64,000 bases of DNA from Chlorobiota bacterium (GTDB lineage: Bacteria > Bacteroidota > Bacteroidia > Bacteroidales > F082): contig JAADIS010000003.1 in the NCBI GenBank assembly GCA_013151215.1, positions 19,477 through 83,476 on the forward strand, read 5' to 3'. The notes under the pieces were generated by a model, which had not been told where the DNA came from, did not search any database, and was given only the letters and a program-made list of their open reading frames with translations. The translations under genes and the position numbers were made by a program. Shown here piece after piece: positions 39,591 through 48,841 of the stretch. The first letter of the stretch is position 1; each line of letters starts with the position of its first letter.

Positions 39591-40352
39591 TTATATTTTC
39601 TCCATCACGAACAAATAATCCCTGTTCAGGTAAAAATTCGATGAGTCGTATTCGGAGTGTTTTATTATTCTATATCCGGCTCTTTTGGCCAGTATTTCTA
39701 TTGTTTGGGGGTTTATGAAATAAAATCCTCCCGGCCAATACCTGTCCTGTACTTTAAATCTGTCCCAACCGCCCTGAGTGCTAAGGTTTGCTGTATGAAG
39801 AAAAACCTTTCCGTCATCTTTGAGCACTTTCTTTATTTCTTTGAAATAAGCCCAAATGTTATGCAGGTCGAGATGGACGAACACGTCGAAACTAAAAATC
39901 ATGTCAAAACTTTTATCGAGTTTGTCATCAAATTTTGAACTAGTCAGGTGGACATATTCAATATTTTTATGTTCTTCCAGGGATTTCGCTGCTTTTTTCA
40001 GCATTTCCTTTGCAACATCGAAGCCATAGAGTTTCTTTACTTTTGGAGCCACGATATCAGCAATCCTGCCGCCTCCGATACCAATTTCGCCAACGATGCT
40101 ATCCTTATCCACATATCTGAGAAGGTAGTCCTCGATCAATGCGTTGGCATCCTGAAGATTGCCCCATTCGTTACCAATGAATTTAAGGTAGTCCTTACGT
40201 TTCTCCGAGTCGATATCCTTATTTTCGACATCTATTGTTTTAAGGTCCCAGTTTTTTGCATAATCATCCCAAATTTTGACATTGTATTCTACGTTGTCGT
40301 TAGGAGTTACGTTTAGGATGTTTTTTATTTTTGCTTTTATTTTTGAAATCAT
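39591..40352 (-). CDS. Class I SAM-dependent methyltransferase
   Basis: IVGEIGIGGGRIADIV, DMIFSFDVFVHLDLHNIWAYFKEIKKVLKDDGKVFLHTAN. Confidence 0.85.
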   Translation of the reverse strand: MISKIKAKIKNILNVTPNDNVEYNVKIWDDYAKNWDLKTIDVENKDIDSEKRKDYLKFIGNEWGNLQDANALIEDYLLRYVDKDSIVGEIGIGGGRIADIVAPKVKKLYGFDVAKEMLKKAAKSLEEHKNIEYVHLTSSKFDDKLDKSFDMIFSFDVFVHLDLHNIWAYFKEIKKVLKDDGKVFLHTANLSTQGGWDRFKVQDRYWPGGFYFINPQTIEILAKRAGYRIIKHSEYDSSNFYLNRDYLFVMEKI

Positions 40353-40419
40353 TTAATCTAATTTAAAAAGTTCACTAATATACAATTTTAGGGTTAAATA
40401 TACAATCCTTTAATTAAAA

Positions 40420-41541
40420 TTATTTTTTAGTCATAACGAAAAGTGGGTATTGGCCATACTTTCCAGCTGTTTCGGGATGCTTGTCCTCCCAATTGTAGAT
40501 TGACTGCAGAATCTTTTTCCCGCCCAAAAACGGGTGGATATATATTTTGCTAAAAGGAACCGAAATGCTGCGCCAGACAAATATATCGAGATTGAAATCC
40601 CAATCGGTGTTTTTAAAATGCCCATAGGGAAAAGCGTGGAAATACAATACGGGATCTGCACTGCTGTCGGTTTTTACCGGTATAAGCCTGAGTTTTTTAA
40701 GTATCGACAAAAATATACGTCCAATTTTTTGGAAAGCCATCCAAACTTTTAAATAGATGAGAGCAATATTCATGAATAGAGAATATTTATCGCCCCAGGT
40801 ATAGACAATGGCCGCCGTCCGCCCAGGTTTTAAGGCGCGGTTTATTTCGTTCAGTGCTTTCGACTGCTCGTCCATGGGGATGTGGTAAATGGCGTTCAGT
40901 GCAATGGCGGCATCAAGTACGTTGTCTTTAAGCGGGAGGTTTGTTATATCGCCCATTATGCATATTCCCTTGTCGCCTAGCTTGCTTTTGGCTTGTTTAA
41001 GGCTTTCGATCGATAAATCCACGCAAATCCTGTAATCGTAGTCCTCGGAATAAACTAGGTAGCCGTCATACTGTATAGGACCGCTGCCCGCGTCCAAGAT
41101 AAATTTACCTTTGGGCTGAATATATCTTTTCACCCTGTTGTTGCAGCTAGTAAAATAATCCAAGGCCACCGGGCGGAGATCCTCGAAAATCTTGGCATCC
41201 GCAAAATGCTCGTCATCGATCTGTTTCCAGCCTATATTGTCGTAAAAGTTTTCGACGTCCCTCTTCTCGCTCCTCAGGTCTATATGTTCGGATTTGCGGG
41301 CAAGAATCATTGCCTTGTCTTTTCTTAATACAATAACATCTTGAATAATAGGATAGTAGCTGTCGGCCTCCTTTGAGAAAAGTGCCGATTTTATTTCTTC
41401 GAGCATTTTGTCGCCACCTGTAAACTCTAATTCCCCGTTTTCAACTTTTTTGTTAAGTAAATCAAGGTCGTGTTTATTTGCAAGTACCAAATCGCCTCCG
41501 CTTATGGGGCATTTTAATATCTTGATAATCTCTTCTTTCAT
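40420..41541 (-). CDS. SAM-dependent methyltransferase with Trm112-like N-terminal segment
   Basis: EIIKILKCPISGGDLVL; FILDAGSGPIQYDGYLVYS; ALNEINRALKPGRTAAIVYTWG; TAATG overlap with the upstream gene. Confidence 0.82.
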   Translation of the reverse strand: MKEEIIKILKCPISGGDLVLANKHDLDLLNKKVENGELEFTGGDKMLEEIKSALFSKEADSYYPIIQDVIVLRKDKAMILARKSEHIDLRSEKRDVENFYDNIGWKQIDDEHFADAKIFEDLRPVALDYFTSCNNRVKRYIQPKGKFILDAGSGPIQYDGYLVYSEDYDYRICVDLSIESLKQAKSKLGDKGICIMGDITNLPLKDNVLDAAIALNAIYHIPMDEQSKALNEINRALKPGRTAAIVYTWGDKYSLFMNIALIYLKVWMAFQKIGRIFLSILKKLRLIPVKTDSSADPVLYFHAFPYGHFKNTDWDFNLDIFVWRSISVPFSKIYIHPFLGGKKILQSIYNWEDKHPETAGKYGQYPLFVMTKK

Positions 41542-42746
41542 TATAACTTACTTTTTTTAGTTTTCTTTTGAAAAGCGTTGTATGAATGTTTTGTATGAAT
41601 AAATTCCTTATTGGCGCCTTTTATTTTCAGTAAAGATAACAACATATAATAAAAGCCTGACGGGATTTTCATCAATGCCTTAAGTGTTCTCATATTATAA
41701 AGATAGAGAGGTGTTGAAATGGCAAATGTCAGTATGCAAAGCAAGAACAGTATTCCCCATTCGACAAACAGCTCAAAGGGAGCAAAAGCAAGGTAAACCA
41801 CATTTATAAATATCAACAGGCCCAATAAAAGTATCCTGGGGATTAAGATAAACTGAACCGCCTTGTCGAACAGGTCGATATTGCCCTGGGCGAGAAGTGC
41901 TTTTGTAGCAGGGATAAAGCTTTTCCCGAAGAAATGCAGTTGTGCCGACAGCCACCTCCTGCGCTGGTCTGAGAACACCTTTGCATCAGGAACTTTCTCG
42001 TCATAAACATAAGCGTCGGGGAGATATTCGATCTTGATTTTTTTTGCAAGCGTCAATACTTCGATTTCCTTGTCGAAGCCCCCGACAACTTCAACTTTCT
42101 CCATCATCTCGCAAAAATATGAATATTCGAAAGCCATGGCTGAACCTATCAATGCCGATGAAAGACCTATCACGCGATGACCCTTCCTGAAGATATGGTT
42201 GTTGATTTCCTCACTGGCGGCATCGAGGATAGAGTAGGAAGTATCCATGTTCTTAGCAACCCGATGTGCTTGTACTACCGTATTGCCTGCCGAGAAGGCA
42301 GTGTTTACTTTTTCCAGGAAATCTTTTTCCATCAAATTGTCGGCATCGAGAACTATTGCCACGTCATAGTCTTTTTCCAGCGCGCGGAGGGCGGCGTTAA
42401 TTGCCCTCGACTTGGTGCTGAACTCCAATTCAACAACAATTAGCCTGATGTCCAGTACGTTAAGTCGGTCAAGGGTTGATTGCCTAAAACCGTCGGCTAC
42501 TATGATGACATCGAATAGCTCAGGGGGGTAATTTTGTTTCAAAGCCTCGTTAGCCACTTCTACCACAACGGTATCTTCTTTGTAGCCCGGTATTAATATG
42601 GCAAAGCGCCTCTGTTTGTCGTCCAAAGGTTTTTTTTGCTTGAAGCTGAACAGTCCGGCTATTGAGAAGAAAAAAATATAAATGGTCGAGAAGCCGACGA
42701 TCACAAAAAACAAATAGTTCAATATATACAGATAGTTCATAGTCAA
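41541..42746 (-). CDS. Membrane family 2 glycosyltransferase (duplicate module B, type 1)
   Basis: RRFAILIPGYKEDTVVVEVANEALKQNYPPELFDVIIVADGF; VAIVLDADNLMEKDFL; QRRRWLSAQ. Confidence 0.9.
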   Translation of the reverse strand: MTMNYLYILNYLFFVIVGFSTIYIFFFSIAGLFSFKQKKPLDDKQRRFAILIPGYKEDTVVVEVANEALKQNYPPELFDVIIVADGFRQSTLDRLNVLDIRLIVVELEFSTKSRAINAALRALEKDYDVAIVLDADNLMEKDFLEKVNTAFSAGNTVVQAHRVAKNMDTSYSILDAASEEINNHIFRKGHRVIGLSSALIGSAMAFEYSYFCEMMEKVEVVGGFDKEIEVLTLAKKIKIEYLPDAYVYDEKVPDAKVFSDQRRRWLSAQLHFFGKSFIPATKALLAQGNIDLFDKAVQFILIPRILLLGLLIFINVVYLAFAPFELFVEWGILFLLCILTFAISTPLYLYNMRTLKALMKIPSGFYYMLLSLLKIKGANKEFIHTKHSYNAFQKKTKKSKL

Positions 42747-42752
42747 ATCTTT

Positions 42753-43679
42753 TTACAACATCGGGTTTTCGTGGATCTCCTTCGAGAAAATATTCCTTAT
42801 GTTCCAGCCAATGGCCCGGTAATAGGCAAAAAACAACTTATACTTGCCTTTCAACAGGAATTTAAAGGCGTTTTTCGGGATGGCAACGAACAGTTGATAA
42901 AACAAGCCCAAATAAAACTCGCGCCCTTCGATGTTACGACGCATAAAAACGATGCGGTTTCTATTTTGATAATATATTTTCAAGGCACTCAGCCGCCCTG
43001 TAGAAACTGATTCCTTGTGATATACGAATGTGCTGCCTATAAAATAGTTTTTATAACCGGCCTTCTTAATCCTGGCACACCAATCAGCCTCTTCGTAATA
43101 CAGGAAAAATATATACGACATCAGGCCTATTTTCTTAATGACCCTCATGGGGACTATCATTGCCGCCCCGTGAGCATAGGCAGTTTCCTTGTCCTCTTTA
43201 TATTGGCCCTTGTCCTTTTCCCAGTAACCTATCGAGGCATTGCGCATCGTTATAGGGTTTATGGGAGTGTAACCTGCATATTGTATGGTGTCGGGCTGAT
43301 AATAAAATTTAATCAAGGGGCTTGCTGCCCCGATATGATGGTTCTTCTCAAGCTTGTTTACCAAAGGTTCCAAAAAACCCGCAGGAACCTCCACATCGTT
43401 GTTCAATAACATAACGTATTCGCCCCTGGCACGCATCAGCCCGAAATTGTTGCCGGCCGCAAAGCCGTAGTTTATCGGGTTTTCAATGTATATTATATTC
43501 GGGTATTTTTCTTTTATTATGGATGGGTCGTCTTCTGTGGAATGATTATCGATTATTATTACCTCTATATTGGGGTAGGTGATCTTGTTCAATGATTCGA
43601 GCAAGGCACAAGTAACATCAGCCTGATTGTAATTAACCGATACAATGGATACTAATGGATATTTATTCCTGACAGGCAC
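42753..43679 (-). CDS. Family 2 glycosyltransferase, rhamnosyltransferase-like (duplicate module B, type 2)
   Basis: VSIVSVNYNQADVTCALLESLNKITYPNIEVIIIDNHSTEDD...EYVMLLNNDVEVPAGFLEPLV. Confidence 0.9.
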   Translation of the reverse strand: MPVRNKYPLVSIVSVNYNQADVTCALLESLNKITYPNIEVIIIDNHSTEDDPSIIKEKYPNIIYIENPINYGFAAGNNFGLMRARGEYVMLLNNDVEVPAGFLEPLVNKLEKNHHIGAASPLIKFYYQPDTIQYAGYTPINPITMRNASIGYWEKDKGQYKEDKETAYAHGAAMIVPMRVIKKIGLMSYIFFLYYEEADWCARIKKAGYKNYFIGSTFVYHKESVSTGRLSALKIYYQNRNRIVFMRRNIEGREFYLGLFYQLFVAIPKNAFKFLLKGKYKLFFAYYRAIGWNIRNIFSKEIHENPML

Positions 43680-43697
43680 GTTTTTCCCCTTCCTTAA

Positions 43698-44921
43698 TTA
43701 ATTGTGCTTTGTTTCCTCCACATGATCGTGGGTAGTATGCAGAAACTTTTTGCTAGCACCTTTTATTTTAAACAGGCTTATAAGCATCAACAAGAAGCCA
43801 TGTGGTATTTTAAGCAAAGCGAGAAATGTTTTAAAATTATAAAAACTAACAGGGATTGAAATAACCAAGCCAATGGCAGTCAATGCGAATATGTATAGCC
43901 ATATAGTGTAAGATGTTATAAATAAACTACTTATAAAGTCAATTGATAGAAATGAAAATAATGCGGACACAATTACGCTTATGAACAGCACACCGGCAAG
44001 AATAATACGGGGCGGCATTATCATTTGTATGACTTTATCGAAATAATCGACATTGGCTTTGGTGAGAAGCTGACCCAGGCCGTCGAGGAAATGACTACGG
44101 AAATAATCGAGCTGTGCAGCGATCCACCTTCTGCGCTGATTAACGAAGACATCTGATTTAGAAGTCTTCTCGTCATAAATAAGGGCATCGTGTATATATT
44201 CGATCTTGTGCTTGTCGCGAATTATTTTTAGCTCGACCTCCTTGTCCTCGCCTACCGAATCGACAGTTGCCATGGTGGATTTGAACAAACGGTACTCCAG
44301 GGCCATGCCGGAACCTATAAGTGCCGACGAAAGACCAAGCACGCGGTGTCCTTTCCTGAAGATATGATTATTGATCTCTTCGCTCAAGGCATCGAGGATG
44401 GCAAAGTTGGCGTTCAGGTTCTTGGCGGTGCGATGCCCTTGGACGGCAGTAAAGCCTCTTTCAAAAGCCATGTTCATTTTTGCTAGGACGCCAGGCCCCA
44501 TAACATTATCGGCATCCAAGATCATTGCCACGTCATAATCGTCGCCTATGCGCTCCATGCACAAATTAAGAGCCTTCGACTTTTTGCTTACCTCAAACTC
44601 GACCACTTCAACCCTAATGGGAAGTTTTCTTAATTTTTCCAAGGTTGAACCGGAGAACGAGTCGGCAATTACGATAACATCATATTTTTCATCAGGATAA
44701 TCTTGTTTTGTTGCTTGTTCGGCAACGCTGACTATAACAGCATCTTCTTTATAACCAGGAATCAAAACGGCAAATCTCCTATGCTCGGAAACGGAAACTG
44801 TTTTTCGGTTTTTATAAAACAAGCCTGCAAGGGCGAATATAAAAACATAAAGTGAAGCCAGGCCCAAATAAACGTAAAATACTATTTCGATGCTGTTAAT
44901 CAGTAATTTAAGTACGCCCAT
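43698..44921 (-). CDS. Membrane family 2 glycosyltransferase (duplicate module A, type 1)
   Basis: RRFAVLIPGYKEDAVIVSVAEQATKQDYPDEKYDVIVIADSF; paralogous to 41541..42746. Confidence 0.9.
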   Translation of the reverse strand: MGVLKLLINSIEIVFYVYLGLASLYVFIFALAGLFYKNRKTVSVSEHRRFAVLIPGYKEDAVIVSVAEQATKQDYPDEKYDVIVIADSFSGSTLEKLRKLPIRVEVVEFEVSKKSKALNLCMERIGDDYDVAMILDADNVMGPGVLAKMNMAFERGFTAVQGHRTAKNLNANFAILDALSEEINNHIFRKGHRVLGLSSALIGSGMALEYRLFKSTMATVDSVGEDKEVELKIIRDKHKIEYIHDALIYDEKTSKSDVFVNQRRRWIAAQLDYFRSHFLDGLGQLLTKANVDYFDKVIQMIMPPRIILAGVLFISVIVSALFSFLSIDFISSLFITSYTIWLYIFALTAIGLVISIPVSFYNFKTFLALLKIPHGFLLMLISLFKIKGASKKFLHTTHDHVEETKHN

Positions 44922-44922
44922 G

Positions 44923-45858
44923 TCAATTTCTTTTTAATTTTGGTATTCCAAAAACTATATCTTTACGGTGGGTGATGTTCCACCATACAGCTTTCCAGTA
45001 AGCAGCAAACAAGTCGAAGCGTTTACGCATGATGAACCCCAAACTAATCCGCGGCCCTGAAATAAAGTATAAATATAATAAAGTTATCAATCTTTTAAGT
45101 CCTTTTGTATTTCTTCTTGCAAACAATATTCTCCCCCTGTTGATATAATAAATCTGAAAAGGGCTGTCTTTAACGGTGGAAATGGATTCTTTGTGCAAAA
45201 CAAGCGATTTGCCCTGGTAATATATCTTATAGCCGGCCTTTTCAATGTGTGCGGCCCAGTCATGTTCTTCGTAGTACAGGAAGAATACTTCCGTCATCAT
45301 GCCAACTTTCTCGATTACGTCCATAGATACCAACATGGCGGCGCCGAATATAGAGCCGGTTTGGCAGCAGATATCATATTGCCCTTTGTCGATCTCGCCG
45401 AAACCAATGGCAAAGTTTCTGATGGTTACCATGTTAAATTTTGTAAAGCCCGCAAACTGCAGGGTGTTTTTGGTATGGAAGTATTGTATTTTAGGGCTAA
45501 CCATCGCAATGCTTGTGTCGTTTTCCAGCACATCCACGAGAGGTTCCAGAAATCCAGGGTCAACTTCTGTGTCATTATTGATAAAAAGGACGTGTTTTCC
45601 CTTGCAGTATGGCAGGGCGAGGTTATTGCCGCCAGCGAAACCAAGGTTCTTGTCGCTTTTTATTAATCTGATATATGGGAAGTCAAGCTTAAGCCTGTCC
45701 GAATCATCGATGGGGGAAGCATTGTCCACAACGAAGACCTCCGTCCTGGGATATGAGATTTTTTCCATTGAACGGAGAAATTCTGCCGTTACCTCAGTTT
45801 GATTATAATTTACAGTTACTACCGAAACTAAAGGTAATCGTATGGCTTTTTTCTCCAT
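44923..45858 (-). CDS. Family 2 glycosyltransferase, rhamnosyltransferase-like (duplicate module A, type 2)
   Basis: VSVVTVNYNQTEVTAEFLRSMEKISYPRTEVFVVDNASPIDD...VLFINNDTEVDPGFLEPLV; paralogous to 42753..43679. Confidence 0.9.
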   Translation of the reverse strand: MEKKAIRLPLVSVVTVNYNQTEVTAEFLRSMEKISYPRTEVFVVDNASPIDDSDRLKLDFPYIRLIKSDKNLGFAGGNNLALPYCKGKHVLFINNDTEVDPGFLEPLVDVLENDTSIAMVSPKIQYFHTKNTLQFAGFTKFNMVTIRNFAIGFGEIDKGQYDICCQTGSIFGAAMLVSMDVIEKVGMMTEVFFLYYEEHDWAAHIEKAGYKIYYQGKSLVLHKESISTVKDSPFQIYYINRGRILFARRNTKGLKRLITLLYLYFISGPRISLGFIMRKRFDLFAAYWKAVWWNITHRKDIVFGIPKLKRN

Positions 45859-45868
45859 GATATAAGAT

Positions 45869-47362
45869 TTATGTTTTTGTAAATACTGATGTTGGTGTTA
45901 TGCCCTTACTTTTTAAATAGTCCCATTCCCTGTCGAACTGCTGGGACATGAAAACAAATGCCCAGCTCAGGTAGATAAGCGGGCCGGTTGGGATCTGGCC
46001 CAGTACGCCATTGCCGTAGCTGGCGCCGACTATACCCGCAAACCCGGCATGGACCGCCCCTAGAATACCTGCCAGCTCAGGGTTTCTTACCTTGAACAGT
46101 ATGAGGTAAAAGCCTTTTATCATTATGTACGACAGTATAAATACATGGATAAACAGCCCGACGATCCCTGTTTCGGCCCATATTTGAACATACCAGCTAT
46201 CGGTTGCTATTTGAGCAAGGTAGCCTTGTGGCGAAAAACGCTGGCCCCAGTTACCCGCACTGCCGACACCTCCTCCGAAAGGCTTATCCGACAAATATTC
46301 TTTTAGTATGGCCCTGTTTTCCAAACGGACCTGATAAGACGCATCCTCCGTGGGCCTGAAGGCGGTGCGCATCCTGGCAATTTGATAGTTGCTGTCGCCA
46401 ATATAAGTATAGGCAAAGAAAAGATAGACTGCGGTCATCATGAGCCCACCTATTATAATAACCCTAAGGTTTTTACGCAGAATAATATATACTACTCCTC
46501 CTATCATGGGCACTATCATCGCACCCCTGGTTCCTGAGAGAAACATTCCCCAAAGTCCTAGAAACCCCATTGTCAGAAAGAAGATCCTATTCCTCATCCC
46601 TTTTATGGTTGACGCCACCAACAGACCCACTACGCCTGCCGCAGCCTGTGCCGCACCAAATTGCCCGGCGTCGGAAAAGAATGAGAAGATACGTAATTTG
46701 CCGAGTATTATGTGTGTTACCGCCCCAACGGTGTCAAGCCAATATTGTTCGGCGGAATCCAAGCCTATGTATTCTTGTTTTAAGCCAACCAAGGTTGCGA
46801 GTATGGTAAACACCCCCCATAAATACAGGAAGCCCATCATATACCTTATTCTGTTAAAGGTAAATAGGGCAATAGGAATTAGTAGCATCGAATATAGCGC
46901 GACGCCCCTCATGGCATAAAACCATGCGGTGCGGCTAAGAGCCTGTGGGTTGCCCAACTGCATTAAAATATATAAAAACCAAAAAAACAAAAGATATACT
47001 ATATCCCTGTTAATTTGCTGGAAATCAATTCGCACATGGAAATATTTAAAGAAAAACCCAAGAATTGTCACTACCATAAACCCATCGATACTAAGCCCCA
47101 GGGGCACTCCTTGAATATAACGGGTAAGGCCAATGGCTAAAAATGCAAATATCAATAAGGTATATATTCCTATCGGCGGATTGTTGAACACCCTGTTCAG
47201 GAAGAATAAAACAGGTAACATCGCCACAAGCATTACTGCGGTTTTAACACCTCCTTTTGCCATTATTACACCGGCAATTACGGCAATCATCACCAATATG
47301 GCAATAACCAAAGGATGTTCAAGTTTTCGCGCGCCGCGCTTTTGCTTTAATGATTCCAACAT
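45869..47362 (-). CDS. O-antigen ligase/polymerase-like multi-TM protein (Wzy/WaaL type)
   Basis: Many TM helices; FLSGTRGAMIVPMIGGVVYIIL and large periplasmic loop with NWGQRFSPQGYLAQIATDSWYVQIWAETGIVGL. Confidence 0.8.
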   Translation of the reverse strand: MLESLKQKRGARKLEHPLVIAILVMIAVIAGVIMAKGGVKTAVMLVAMLPVLFFLNRVFNNPPIGIYTLLIFAFLAIGLTRYIQGVPLGLSIDGFMVVTILGFFFKYFHVRIDFQQINRDIVYLLFFWFLYILMQLGNPQALSRTAWFYAMRGVALYSMLLIPIALFTFNRIRYMMGFLYLWGVFTILATLVGLKQEYIGLDSAEQYWLDTVGAVTHIILGKLRIFSFFSDAGQFGAAQAAAGVVGLLVASTIKGMRNRIFFLTMGFLGLWGMFLSGTRGAMIVPMIGGVVYIILRKNLRVIIIGGLMMTAVYLFFAYTYIGDSNYQIARMRTAFRPTEDASYQVRLENRAILKEYLSDKPFGGGVGSAGNWGQRFSPQGYLAQIATDSWYVQIWAETGIVGLFIHVFILSYIMIKGFYLILFKVRNPELAGILGAVHAGFAGIVGASYGNGVLGQIPTGPLIYLSWAFVFMSQQFDREWDYLKSKGITPTSVFTKT

Positions 47363-47404
47363 TCTATAATGATTTGTGCCTTAAAATTAATAAAATTCCT
47401 TTAT

Positions 47405-48838
47405 TTATTTTTTTAATAACGACTTCCTGATAAAAACACTGAAAAATGAGATACCGCCTGAAAATATATTCCTGAACCGCAAATCCAATTCTTTATCTAA
47501 ATAACTGAAACCCACAAATATACCTATCATTGAGAACAGTAATGTGACCACGGCCACTAATTCGAGAACGGTCAGTTTGGTAAAACCCGACAGTACGCTT
47601 ATAAAGGTGTCGATACTTTCGACCTGGGTGAATAAAAGCGTAAAACCGGTAATGAACAATACAAAATAATATATTCCGAACACCATTATCCCATCACCTA
47701 TGATATTGGCAAGTGTCATATAAACTACCTTGATGAAATTTTGCTTGGGCATATTTACGCTGTCCAGGGCAACTCCCGTAAGCCTATCGATTGGAAGCAA
47801 AAGACCATAGAAGCAAAAGATCCTGAAAATAGTCGCGGTTTGCGCATAATTGCTTCCTCCCAAGACGGTAACAAATTCCTCGGCGAAAATAAAACAGAAT
47901 AGCATCACGGGAATGAGCATATAAAGAAGTCCTCCGGCATTTTGATAGTATAAGCGCTTTACCTCTTCTTTGTTTCCTTCGATACTTGCCTTCGACATGC
48001 CGGGGAAGGCAGTCATAGCATAGCTTCTCACGGGAATCTCAATTATCTCGGTAAGCTTTAGCGGTATGCTGTATAAAGCAACTGCCGTGGTTCCTAAAAA
48101 TGGGCTCAAGCCGATGATAAAAGTATCGGCGCTTTTAAGCAAGTTGCTTCCTATCAAGGTGCCGGTCGTATATTTCCCGAAATCCAATATCACCTTTATC
48201 TTAGCCTTGTTAGTGTGAAATATATAACGGATCCCGTCCCAGTTGAACAGCATTGTCAACAATGACGTAAGCAAGGTTGTGGAAAGGTAAACTATCATTA
48301 TTTCCAACAACCCATAATTCAGGAAGAAATAGTTGACAACCAAGAACAACATAAATATCCCTACGTTGACTATTCTGACCAAAAGGATAAGGTCGAAGCG
48401 CAAACGAGCCTGCAATACCGATAGTGAATTGTTGAACGGCAGGCTTAAGACGGCATAAATCGGAAACCATTGGAAAAACAGCGAGAAACCCGAGCTGGAA
48501 ACCGTGTCGCGGAAATAATAATTTATCAGTAAAGTAATTACGATTAGGGAAATTGATGAAATAATATTTATAGTGTAGTTGGAGCCTATAAGCTGCCTGG
48601 CCTCATTTTTTCTTGCCCCCGACAAAAACCTGACCATTGCTGTTCTGGTAATGCCGAACCTGAGCATATCCAGAAAGTTTGCCGTTGTCAGGAACAAGAC
48701 CCATTTGCCGAAATCATCGGTAGGAAGGCTGCGAACCAATACCATAAAGCTGAAAAATGCCAAAACGGCGACCAATCCATTATTTGCTAAAGAAAGGAAG
48801 TTGTTGTTCTTTAGTATTTTAGTTAACAGATTTCCCAA
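47405..48838 (-). CDS. Polysaccharide flippase (Wzx/MATE-like)
   Basis: FLSLANNGLVAVLAFFSFMVLVRSLPTDDFGKWVLFLTTANFLDMLRFGITRTAMVRFLSG; about 12 TM segments. Confidence 0.85.
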   Translation of the reverse strand: MGNLLTKILKNNNFLSLANNGLVAVLAFFSFMVLVRSLPTDDFGKWVLFLTTANFLDMLRFGITRTAMVRFLSGARKNEARQLIGSNYTINIISSISLIVITLLINYYFRDTVSSSGFSLFFQWFPIYAVLSLPFNNSLSVLQARLRFDLILLVRIVNVGIFMLFLVVNYFFLNYGLLEIMIVYLSTTLLTSLLTMLFNWDGIRYIFHTNKAKIKVILDFGKYTTGTLIGSNLLKSADTFIIGLSPFLGTTAVALYSIPLKLTEIIEIPVRSYAMTAFPGMSKASIEGNKEEVKRLYYQNAGGLLYMLIPVMLFCFIFAEEFVTVLGGSNYAQTATIFRIFCFYGLLLPIDRLTGVALDSVNMPKQNFIKVVYMTLANIIGDGIMVFGIYYFVLFITGFTLLFTQVESIDTFISVLSGFTKLTVLELVAVVTLLFSMIGIFVGFSYLDKELDLRFRNIFSGGISFFSVFIRKSLLKK

Positions 48839-48841
48839 CGC

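Noticed and set aside
45193-45802. Plus-strand ORFs of 157 and 167 aa opposite a glycosyltransferase gene
   Set aside because: Antisense to a clear GT2 gene with conserved motifs; mutually overlapping and without domain signal.
46440-46919. 159-aa plus-strand ORF opposite the polymerase-like gene
   Set aside because: Pro/Ile/Met/Lys-rich translation typical of the antisense of a TM protein.
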